Of a stretch of 64,000 bases of DNA, positions 37,105-45,011 are shown piece after piece. The notes under the pieces are model-generated. The model saw only the letters and a program-made list of their open reading frames with translations. It searched no databases and was not told where the DNA came from. The stretch spans positions 1,674,001 to 1,738,000 of the forward strand of contig OY762448.1 of NCBI GenBank assembly GCA_963665705.1. Direction: 5' to 3'. A program made the translations under genes and the position numbers. The stretch comes from Saccharicrinis sp963665705 (GTDB lineage Bacteria; Bacteroidota; Bacteroidia; Bacteroidales; Marinilabiliaceae). Each line of letters opens with the position of its first letter. Within the stretch, counting starts at the first letter, position 1.

Positions 37105-37134
37105 AGGCTGTCAGTTTTGGCAGCCTTTTTTTTG
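37105..37134 (+). terminator. rpoD terminator
   Basis: AGGCTG (37105-37110) pairs with CAGCCT (37121-37126), then eight T. Confidence 0.8.
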
Positions 37135-37353
37135 TTTTATTATTTGATTCATGGAATGCTTTATTTACTTTTACTACAACAAATAAACAACCATGAACAT
37201 TTATATATCTTCAAATTTAAAAAAAAGCGATAAGGGCTTGTATGAGTGCTGGATTTGTTGATATATCCTTTCCTTTTTTAAGATTGCAGTTAATTATACT
37301 TCTATAAAGCAATCGATTTTTATCTTTATTATTATTCATCAATTTATTTTTTC

Positions 37354-38154
37354 ATGGAAGGGAAAATATTTGATATAAAGCGTTTTGCTTTAAATGACGG
37401 ACCAGGAATAAGAACTACTATATTTCTTAAAGGTTGTCCTCTTAAATGTATTTGGTGCCATAATCCGGAAGGAATTTCTTTTGATATAGATGAATATGAA
37501 GAGGAACGAGTTTTAGATGGGCTAAGGTTCACTTCAAAGCAGTCAGTTGGCAAAATGGTTTCTGTTGATATGCTTATGAAGGAAATAAAGAAAGATCAGC
37601 AATTCTTTATTCAAAGTGGAGGAGGTGTTACATTTTCAGGAGGTGAACCTTTGGCTCAATATGATTTTTTGTTTCAAATGGTTCAGTTATGTAAGCAAAA
37701 TGATTTACATATTACTATTGATACTTCTGGACTCTGTAGTATAAATCAAATCAGTAAAATAGCTGAACTTACGGATTTATTTCTTTTTGATATTAAGTTT
37801 GTTGATGATGATTTACATCTTAAGTATACAGGTGTAAGCAATAAGCTAATACTACAAAATTTAGAATACATTTTAAAAAGTAAGACTAATGTAATTATTA
37901 GAATTCCTGTTATTCCAGGTATAAACGATTCAAATAAGTGTATTGCTGAATTAAAATTATATCTGGATAATCTAAAAAATGATATAAAAGAACTTCATTT
38001 TCTGCCTTTCCATAATTCAGGTATATCAAAATATAATCGTTTTAATAAGGAATATGAAATGAGGAATGCAAAAAGTCAACAGTCAACAGATTTGTTATCC
38101 CTAAAAGAGGAATTTACTTTGTTAGGAATAACAACAAAAATTGGAGGTTTATAA
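37354..38154 (+). CDS. Glycyl radical enzyme activase (radical SAM)
   Basis: 266 residues. Radical-SAM cluster cysteines Cys28, Cys32 and Cys35 form CX3CX2C in GCPLKCIWC, preceded by the activase signature GPGIRTTIFLKGC and followed by SGGGVTFSGGEP. It lacks the eight-cysteine ferredoxin insert that many non-PFL activases carry after the radical-SAM motif, so it is a minimal PflA-like form. It installs the glycyl radical on the dehydratase encoded immediately downstream. The ribosome-binding site of that gene lies inside this gene's last codons. Confidence 0.93.
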   Translation: MEGKIFDIKRFALNDGPGIRTTIFLKGCPLKCIWCHNPEGISFDIDEYEEERVLDGLRFTSKQSVGKMVSVDMLMKEIKKDQQFFIQSGGGVTFSGGEPLAQYDFLFQMVQLCKQNDLHITIDTSGLCSINQISKIAELTDLFLFDIKFVDDDLHLKYTGVSNKLILQNLEYILKSKTNVIIRIPVIPGINDSNKCIAELKLYLDNLKNDIKELHFLPFHNSGISKYNRFNKEYEMRNAKSQQSTDLLSLKEEFTLLGITTKIGGL

Positions 38155-38155
38155 T

Positions 38156-40516
38156 ATGAATACTAGAATAGAAAAACTTCGTCAACAAAGTTTACAGGGT
38201 ATAAATAAAATGTCGTCCGAACGAGCTGCTTTAATTACTGAATTTTATAAGAATATAGAAGATTTAGGATACTCTGTACCAGTAAAAAGAGCATTAGCGT
38301 TTAAATATATTTTAGAGAATAAAAAATTATGTATTAACGATGGAGAACTAATTGTAGGAGAGCGTGGACCAGAACCAAAATTAACTCCAACATATCCTGA
38401 AGTTTCATTGCATTCAATAGATGATTTGAACGTACTTGATCAAAGAGAGAAGGTAAGTTTTAAAGTGGATGAAGCAACGAGAGAGCTGTATAATTCAACT
38501 ATTATTCCATACTGGAAGGGAAATAGTAATCGAGATAAAATAATGTCACTAATGGAACCGGAGTGGCTGGATGCCTATCATTCAGGTATTTTTACTGAGT
38601 TTCAGGAACAAAGGGCTCCGGGACATACTGTATTAGGTGATAAAATTTATCACAAAGGCATAAATGATATTATAAATGATATAATTGAAGTAAAAGAAAA
38701 ACTTCAATCGCAGAATATTCCATCTAAAGAAAAATTACAAGAGTTGGAGGCAATGGAAATTGTTGCAAAAGCAATTGTTTCATATGCAAATAGATATTCA
38801 GAATTATTAAATTCTTTAGCACAGTCAGAAAAAAATCCTGAAAGAAAGATGGAATTAGAGGCTATGGCTAAAGTATGCAATCAAGTTCCTGCAAATGCAC
38901 CACAAACATTCCTTGAAGCATTACAGTATTATTGGTTTGTTCATATTGGAGTAATAACAGAAGTAAATCCATGGGATTCATTTAATCCTGGAAGATTAGA
39001 CCAACATTTATATCCGTTTTACATTAATGATTTAAAAAATGGCATTATAACAAAAGAAAAGGCTAAAGAGTTATTGATGTTGTTTTGGATAAAATTCAAT
39101 AATCAACCAGCTCCACCTAAAATTGGAATTACTGCTAAAGAAAGCAATACTTATACTGATTTTGCATTAATTAATTTGGGAGGATTAAAAGCTGATGGTT
39201 CAGATGCTGTGAATGAGCTTTCGTTTTTAATTTTAGATGTTATTGAAGAAATGAGATTGCTTCAACCCAGCTCTATGGTTCAGATTAGTAAAAAGAACCC
39301 GGATGAATTTATTTACAGGACATTACAGATTACAAAAACAGGGTTTGGCCAACCTTCTTATTTTAATTCTGATGCCATTATTCAGGAGTTAGTTAATCAA
39401 GGTAAAGATATTATAGATGCAAGAAATGGTGGGGCTAGTGGTTGTGTGGAATCCGGAGCTTTTGGTACGGAAGCGTATTGGTTAACCGGATATTTTAATA
39501 TTCCTAAAATATTAGAGTTGACATTACATAATGGTACTGATCCTAAATCAGGTAAATTTATTGGTATTGAAACTGGAGATATCGATTCTCTTGATACGTA
39601 TGAAAAACTGTTGGATGCTTTTAATAAGCAAATGGTTTACTTTTTAGATATTAAGATTGAAGGAAATAAAAGAATCGAAACTCTAATAAAAAATGAATTA
39701 CCTGTACCTTTTTTGAGTTTATTTATAGAAGATTGTATTGAAAATGCAGCTGATTATAATGCTGGAGGAGCCAGATATAATACAAGTTATATACAAGGTG
39801 TAGGTTTAGGAAGTATAACTGATGCATTAACTGCTTTAAAATATCATGTTTATGATAATAAAAAAGTTTCATTAAAAAATATGGTGCATGCAACAGATTG
39901 TAATTTTAAGGGGTTTGAGGAGTTAAGGTACAAGCTTGTTTATGAAACACCTAAATTTGGAAATGATGATGCCTATGCTGATGCAAATGCAGTTGCTGTT
40001 TTTAATATGTATTATAATGCTGTGAATGGCAAACCAAATGCACGTGGGGGTACTTTTAGAATTAATCTGTTACCTACAACATGTCATATCTATTTTGGAC
40101 AGGTAATGCAGGCTTCTGTTGATGGAAGAAAAGATGGTGAACCTTTATCTGAAGGAATATCACCGGTACAGGGATCTGATAAAAATGGACCAACAGCTGT
40201 TGTAAATTCAATGTTGAAATTAGACCACACAAAAACAGGAGGAACATTGTTAAATCAAAAGTTTATGCCTCAGTTTTTTGATACTGATGAAGGTATAGTA
40301 AAATTAACTCATTTAATCAGAACGTATTTTAATCAATTAGGTCATCATATACAATTTAATGTTGTGGATGTAAATATATTAAGGGAAGCTCAAAAATATC
40401 CTGAAAAATACAGAGATTTAATAGTAAGAGTGGCTGGATATAGTGATTATTTTAATGATTTAACAATTGAGTTACAAGAAGAAATTATTAATAGAACAAC
40501 TCAGTGTGATTTTTAA
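38156..40516 (+). CDS. hypD: trans-4-Hydroxy-L-proline dehydratase (glycyl radical enzyme)
   Basis: 786 residues from ATG 38156, set 9 bases after GGAGG; an upstream TTG at 38141 is rejected. Thiyl Cys430 and Glu432 are in GCVESG, and the radical site is Gly761 in RVAGYSDYF. HypD substrate-site residues as I remember them for the Clostridioides enzyme (F152, H160, D278, S334, F340, C434, E436, Y450, T645, G765) map here at a constant offset of three to four: F149, H157, D274, S330, F336, C430, E432, Y446, T641, G761. It should dehydrate 4-hydroxyproline to pyrroline-5-carboxylate. No proC is adjacent. Confidence 0.88.
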   Translation: MNTRIEKLRQQSLQGINKMSSERAALITEFYKNIEDLGYSVPVKRALAFKYILENKKLCINDGELIVGERGPEPKLTPTYPEVSLHSIDDLNVLDQREKVSFKVDEATRELYNSTIIPYWKGNSNRDKIMSLMEPEWLDAYHSGIFTEFQEQRAPGHTVLGDKIYHKGINDIINDIIEVKEKLQSQNIPSKEKLQELEAMEIVAKAIVSYANRYSELLNSLAQSEKNPERKMELEAMAKVCNQVPANAPQTFLEALQYYWFVHIGVITEVNPWDSFNPGRLDQHLYPFYINDLKNGIITKEKAKELLMLFWIKFNNQPAPPKIGITAKESNTYTDFALINLGGLKADGSDAVNELSFLILDVIEEMRLLQPSSMVQISKKNPDEFIYRTLQITKTGFGQPSYFNSDAIIQELVNQGKDIIDARNGGASGCVESGAFGTEAYWLTGYFNIPKILELTLHNGTDPKSGKFIGIETGDIDSLDTYEKLLDAFNKQMVYFLDIKIEGNKRIETLIKNELPVPFLSLFIEDCIENAADYNAGGARYNTSYIQGVGLGSITDALTALKYHVYDNKKVSLKNMVHATDCNFKGFEELRYKLVYETPKFGNDDAYADANAVAVFNMYYNAVNGKPNARGGTFRINLLPTTCHIYFGQVMQASVDGRKDGEPLSEGISPVQGSDKNGPTAVVNSMLKLDHTKTGGTLLNQKFMPQFFDTDEGIVKLTHLIRTYFNQLGHHIQFNVVDVNILREAQKYPEKYRDLIVRVAGYSDYFNDLTIELQEEIINRTTQCDF

Positions 40517-40580
40517 TTAATTACAACCGTTTTTCTCAATAATGATTACATTATTAATTTATTGAAAAATGATGAGGTAA

Positions 40581-41873
40581 ATGAAAGTAAATAATAAAAG
40601 CATGAAATTTAGAAATGTTATACTGTTGCTGTTATTAATGACAACGGCAATTATTAATGCACAAAGTTTAATTGGTAAATTAAAGAAGTTTCCTCAATTA
40701 GATATTGAAAAGATTAATACTTTTTCTGGGTATCAGGAGTCGTATTTAATCTATTTTAAGCAACCAATTGATCATGAAAATGCAGAGTCTGGATTTTTTA
40801 CTCAACGAATATGGTTGAATTATATTGATGTAAAAGCACCTGTGGTTATGGTAACTGAAGGATATTCGGCTTCTAAAAACTATCAAACAGAAATTGCAAA
40901 AGAGCTCAATGCAAATCAAATTATTGTGGAGCATCGGTATTTTGAGGAATCTACTCCTAAAAATAAAGATTGGAAATATTTAACCGTTAGGAATGCAGCT
41001 GCAGATCATCATGAAATTATTAAGTTGTTTAAAAAAATATTTAAAGGGAGATGGTTAACAACAGGTATAAGTAAAGGAGGACAAACTACGCTGTTTCATA
41101 GAGCTTTGTATCCCAGAGATGTTGATGTATCTGTACCTTATGTTGCACCAATTAATTTTTATAAAGAAGATCCTCGTCTTTTAGATTTTTTCGAACATGT
41201 TGGAACAAAAGAAGATCGGGAAAAAATTCATCAATTTCAGGTTTTGGTTTTAGAAAATAAAAGAGAACTCTTACCTATGTTTATTGATTATGCCAAAAAA
41301 AATGGTTGGATATATTCTATGGGATATGAAAAAGCCTATGAATTAGCTGTCTTGGAGTATCCTTTTGCTTTTTGGCAGTGGGGGAATCCTGTTGATCAGA
41401 TTCCTGATAATGAAGATTCAAATGATAAAATATTAGCGCATTTTATAAAAGGAGCCAGTCCGGATTATTTTACAGATCAGGCAATGAAAAAATATGAGTC
41501 TTTTTTTTATCAGGCATATAAAGAACTGGGATACTATAATTATGTTCCCGGAGATTTAAAACCATTAATGAATTGTGTAAAGCAGGATACGGTTTCTAAT
41601 TCAATATTTGCTCCAGGAGGTGACACCCTAGTTTACAATAGAAATACCATGCTACAAGTGAAAAAAAGACTTCAAAAAAAGAATCCTAGAATGATTTTAA
41701 TTTGTGGAGAATATGATCCATGGGGTTCAACTTCGTTAGATGTAACTGGTATGTCTCATTCAATAAAAGTTGTAAAATCCAAAGGTTCTCATAAAGCTCG
41801 AATTAATAATTTGTCAGATTTGAAAAAAGAAGAAGTTTGGAGTTTACTTAAAAATTGGATGAAAGTGGAATGA
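40581..41873 (+). CDS. Secreted S37-type (PS-10) serine peptidase
   Basis: 430 residues with a signal peptide ending IINAQS. The alpha/beta-hydrolase core has a nucleophile elbow GISKGGQT, a late Asp in GEYDPWG and His in SKGSHKARI, the triad expected for peptidase S37 tripeptidyl aminopeptidases. VEHRYF resembles the S28/S37 oxyanion region. It should release short peptides in the periplasm or outside. Its location after the hydroxyproline dehydratase suggests peptide (for example collagen) catabolism, but the genes may not be one operon. Confidence 0.85.
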   Translation: MKVNNKSMKFRNVILLLLLMTTAIINAQSLIGKLKKFPQLDIEKINTFSGYQESYLIYFKQPIDHENAESGFFTQRIWLNYIDVKAPVVMVTEGYSASKNYQTEIAKELNANQIIVEHRYFEESTPKNKDWKYLTVRNAAADHHEIIKLFKKIFKGRWLTTGISKGGQTTLFHRALYPRDVDVSVPYVAPINFYKEDPRLLDFFEHVGTKEDREKIHQFQVLVLENKRELLPMFIDYAKKNGWIYSMGYEKAYELAVLEYPFAFWQWGNPVDQIPDNEDSNDKILAHFIKGASPDYFTDQAMKKYESFFYQAYKELGYYNYVPGDLKPLMNCVKQDTVSNSIFAPGGDTLVYNRNTMLQVKKRLQKKNPRMILICGEYDPWGSTSLDVTGMSHSIKVVKSKGSHKARINNLSDLKKEEVWSLLKNWMKVE

Positions 41874-41910
41874 TATTTACATAGTCATTTTGTTGTAAAC
41901 GAATGAATTA

Positions 41911-41947
41911 AGCGCTGCCATTATTTTAATGAGCAGCGTTTTTTTTA
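41911..41947 (+). terminator. Terminator after the S37 peptidase gene
   Basis: CGCTGC (41913-41918) pairs with GCAGCG (41933-41938), extended by CATTA/TAATG inside, followed by a T run. Confidence 0.8.
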
Positions 41948-42049
41948 GAATAAATGTTAATAAAAGCTAATAAAAGTTTGAAAATGTTTACAAATCATTG
42001 TAACTTATGCTAGTTAAACAGTAGGATAAGTAGTGTAAGTTTTAAATTA

Positions 42050-42622
42050 ATGAAGAGTAATATGAAATTGTATTTTTTTATAGGGTTGTTTATCAGTGTT
42101 ATAAACTTTACTGTGAATGCTCAAGTTGGTTTAGTATTAAAAAGCAATGAAAGTATTCTAAGTGTTGATGGTACCTCAACAATTCATGATTGGGAAATGG
42201 TTGTAGAAAATATGAAAGGAAACTTGCTAATGGCAAGTATGGATAAAATTGAATCTATTCAGGAAGGCGAGATTTCGTTTCAGGTAACATCTTTAAAAAG
42301 TAATCATAGCTTAATGAATAAAAAGACATATAGTGCTTTAAAAAAAGATAAATACCCAATTATTAAAGGGAAAATTATAAAAATTTATTCCGTTGGTGAA
42401 ATATATAAAGTTGAATTGGAACTGAGTATTGCAGGAATAACTCGAAACATTACCTCGAATTTTAAAAACACAAAAATAAATAGTAATCAGATTAAAGTGA
42501 AAGGAAATTTTGCTTTAAAACTAACCGATTTTGATATTGAACCCCCTGAAGCAATAATGGGAACCATAAAAGCCGGGCAAGATGTAACTATAAAATATTC
42601 TCTTCTTTTTGAAAAGAATTAA
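42050..42622 (+). CDS. Secreted YceI-family protein (1)
   Basis: 190 residues with a signal peptide (cleaved near VNAQVG). The lipocalin-like YceI domain shows GTSTIHDWEM at the start, the LMNKKTYSALKKDKYPIIKG middle and the LKLTDFDIEPPEAIMGTIKAG end, all family marks. YceI proteins bind isoprenoid-type lipids in the periplasm. It is the first gene of a rightward cluster with a porin-like protein, a second divergent YceI protein and an Rrf2 regulator. Confidence 0.88.
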   Translation: MKSNMKLYFFIGLFISVINFTVNAQVGLVLKSNESILSVDGTSTIHDWEMVVENMKGNLLMASMDKIESIQEGEISFQVTSLKSNHSLMNKKTYSALKKDKYPIIKGKIIKIYSVGEIYKVELELSIAGITRNITSNFKNTKINSNQIKVKGNFALKLTDFDIEPPEAIMGTIKAGQDVTIKYSLLFEKN

Positions 42623-42661
42623 TCAATAAAGTCAGCTTGTTAATAAACTAAAATTTGAATT

Positions 42662-43843
42662 ATGAAAAAAATTGTATTTTTATTAGCGTTATTTGTAAGC
42701 GTGTTAGTATTACATGCCCAACAATTTGAATCTGAAAAATTTAATCACGAAGAGTTTGAAAATGTCAAAGTTCGTGTTGGAGGTGCATATGCTATTCAAT
42801 TACAGGCTATCGATCATGAATTGGCAAGTTCTTCTACAGAAACTTTAAAAGACATTACACATAACTTTAATCTTCCTACTGCTAACTTATCGTTAAATGT
42901 GGATTTAGCTCCCGGAGTTCATTTATTTGTTAATAACTATATGTCCTCAAGACATCATGAAGAAGCATGGGTTGAAGGAGGTTACATTACCTTTGATTAT
43001 TTGCCATTTTTACCCTCTGTAGAAAATATAATGAAATATTTAACGATTCGGGTAGGTGTAATGAATCCTAATTATGGAGATACTCATTTCTTTAGAAGTA
43101 CGAATGGATATGTTGTGAAAAATCCTTTTGTAGGAAATTTTATTATGGATAATTACACAACAAATCCAGGTATGGAATTCTTGTTTCGTAAAGATGGTTT
43201 TATTGGATTAGTTGCTGTCAATAATGGTAGAATGAATTACGGTAGAGGTAATGACATTGATCAGGATCTTGTTTTTAATTGGAAAGCTGGTTATGACAAA
43301 CAATTTAATGACGACTTAAGATTAAGAGCTACAATTTCAGGATTTCATGTGGGTGAAGGACATAGTGGTGTTTATTTATGGGATGGAGATAGAGCCGGAG
43401 CAAGATATTATAACGTTATGCAATTGGAAGATGCTGATGATAATTTTAGGTCTGGAAGATGGAGTCCTGGAAGTGGGCAGACAGAAATGAATACCTATAT
43501 GTTTAACATTTTTGCAAAATTTAAAGGCTTTGAACTATTTACTGTTCTTGAAGATATGAAGGGTGTCAGACGAGATGTAGATCAGCATTTTACACAAACT
43601 GCAGTACAATTACTTTATAGAACAGGAAGTGTTTATTTAGGAGGTAGGTATAACCTTGTTTCAGATAATGAAACAGATGAATCTACAGTAGATCGTATCA
43701 ACATGGGGGGAGGTTGGTTTATGACTTCCAATATTATTTTTAAACTGGATTATGTGATTCAAAACTACGATGGTTCTGCTCATGGATATGCTGATGGTGG
43801 TAGTTTTGATGGGTTTGTTGTAGAAGCTGCAATTGCTTTCTAA
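42662..43843 (+). CDS. Porin-like outer-membrane beta-barrel protein
   Basis: 393 residues with signal peptide (LALFVSVLVLHAQQ). The chain is a long series of amphipathic strands with periplasmic turns, ending in GGSFDGFVVEAAIAF with the C-terminal Phe of outer-membrane barrels. Size and pattern fit a 16-strand-like porin. It lies 39 bp after the first YceI gene. Substrate unknown; an association with respiratory or lipid-related export is only a guess from the neighbours. Confidence 0.78.
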   Translation: MKKIVFLLALFVSVLVLHAQQFESEKFNHEEFENVKVRVGGAYAIQLQAIDHELASSSTETLKDITHNFNLPTANLSLNVDLAPGVHLFVNNYMSSRHHEEAWVEGGYITFDYLPFLPSVENIMKYLTIRVGVMNPNYGDTHFFRSTNGYVVKNPFVGNFIMDNYTTNPGMEFLFRKDGFIGLVAVNNGRMNYGRGNDIDQDLVFNWKAGYDKQFNDDLRLRATISGFHVGEGHSGVYLWDGDRAGARYYNVMQLEDADDNFRSGRWSPGSGQTEMNTYMFNIFAKFKGFELFTVLEDMKGVRRDVDQHFTQTAVQLLYRTGSVYLGGRYNLVSDNETDESTVDRINMGGGWFMTSNIIFKLDYVIQNYDGSAHGYADGGSFDGFVVEAAIAF

Positions 43844-43928
43844 ATAGTTCGAAAGCAGGTTTTAACTCTTTATTATTATTAATAAGAGCCATTCGTTTGT
43901 TGGATATCGATGCATGATAAGTGTTATA

Positions 43929-44513
43929 ATGGAAAGGCTAAAAATACTTACAAGATATACCTTACTAATGTTGATGTTATGTTTTCCTTTTCAATATATC
44001 AACGCAGGTATGGGTGAAGGGGAGTATCTGTTTAGTTCAATCATTATCAGTGGTACAACTAATGTTAATAAATTTATTATTAAATATAGAGGAGATGTGT
44101 TTACACCCTTTTCAGTTAATAATACAGAAGAAGATTCATTAATATTATTAATACCTGTTGATAAATTTACAGCAGAATCAAAATTAATGCTTTCTGATTT
44201 TTTGAAATTAATAAATGCTTCAGAGTATCCATATATACAAATTATAATTAAAGATAAACTCAATAAAGAATTTTTTAATATTTCAACCGAATCAAAGAAG
44301 GAAATCTTAGTTGGAGTAAATGGAATAACTAATTCTTATTTTTGTAATTCTAAATTACAAGAATCATATCAAAATAAATGGTATTTTTCAGGAGAATTAA
44401 AAATTAAACTTTCAGATTTTAATATAATACCGCCGGAAAAATTTTTTGGATTGATTAAAGTAAAAGATGCCGTCAGTATATCTTTTAAAATTCTGTTTGT
44501 TATGGAGAATTAA
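43929..44513 (+). CDS. Secreted YceI-like protein (2), divergent
   Basis: 194 residues from ATG 43929, which begins the signal peptide directly; ATG 43914 is an alternative. The mature part follows the YceI layout with ISGTTNVNKFIIKYRG, SEYPYIQIIIKD, VGVNGITNSYFCN and LSDFNIIPPEKFFGLIKVKD. The PPE-x3-G-x-I-K motif is shared with the first YceI protein of the cluster (DIEPPEAIMGTIKAG). It is clearly diverged from that copy. It ends 10 bp before the Rrf2 gene. Confidence 0.78.
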   Translation: MERLKILTRYTLLMLMLCFPFQYINAGMGEGEYLFSSIIISGTTNVNKFIIKYRGDVFTPFSVNNTEEDSLILLIPVDKFTAESKLMLSDFLKLINASEYPYIQIIIKDKLNKEFFNISTESKKEILVGVNGITNSYFCNSKLQESYQNKWYFSGELKIKLSDFNIIPPEKFFGLIKVKDAVSISFKILFVMEN

Positions 44514-44523
44514 GAATTAAGGA

Positions 44524-44952
44524 ATGAAATTTAGTACTAAAATTAGGTATGGAATAAGAGCAATGACAACTATTGCAAGTGAAAACTCAGGGAATGGTGT
44601 ATTGCAAAAGGAAATAGCCGAGAGTCAGCTTATTTCAATTAAATATTTGGATCAGATTATTAGCGCTTTAAAGGCTGCTGAATTAATAGTAAATGTAAGA
44701 GGCAAAAAGAGTGGTTATATTTTAACTAAAGATCCTTCAGATATTAAAATGCTGGATATTTATAGTGCTTTTGAAGGGGGGATTTATGTAATTGATTGTT
44801 TGAATGAATCTGTGCAGTGTGATTTTCAGGATAAATGTAAGTCTTTGGTTTTCTGGGAAAATTTGAATAAGTTAATTAATAATTATTTTACTACTGTTAC
44901 ATTACAAGATGTTTTAACGGGAAAAATGCCTCCAGAATTAAATTTACCATAA
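44524..44952 (+). CDS. Rrf2-family transcriptional regulator with Fe-S-type cysteines
   Basis: 142 residues. A winged HTH begins MKFSTKIRYGIRAM, with recognition region SIKYLDQIISALKAAELI and wing VRGKKSGYIL. Cys92, Cys99 and Cys105 in IDCLNESVQCDFQDKC fit the three-cysteine cluster ligand set of IscR/NsrR-like members, so it may sense iron-sulfur status, redox or NO. It lies 10 bp downstream of the YceI-like gene and probably regulates this cluster. Confidence 0.9.
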   Translation: MKFSTKIRYGIRAMTTIASENSGNGVLQKEIAESQLISIKYLDQIISALKAAELIVNVRGKKSGYILTKDPSDIKMLDIYSAFEGGIYVIDCLNESVQCDFQDKCKSLVFWENLNKLINNYFTTVTLQDVLTGKMPPELNLP

Positions 44953-44958
44953 AATAAA

Positions 44959-44990
44959 AAACGCTGCACATAATTCTATGGCAGCGTTTA
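44959..44990. terminator. Bidirectional terminator between rrf2 and TonB receptor genes
   Basis: AAACGCTGC (44959-44967) pairs with GCAGCGTTT (44981-44989); A and T tracts lie on both sides, so both convergent operons can use it. Confidence 0.85.
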
Positions 44991-45011
44991 TTTTATATAA
45001 TGTTGTTCTAT

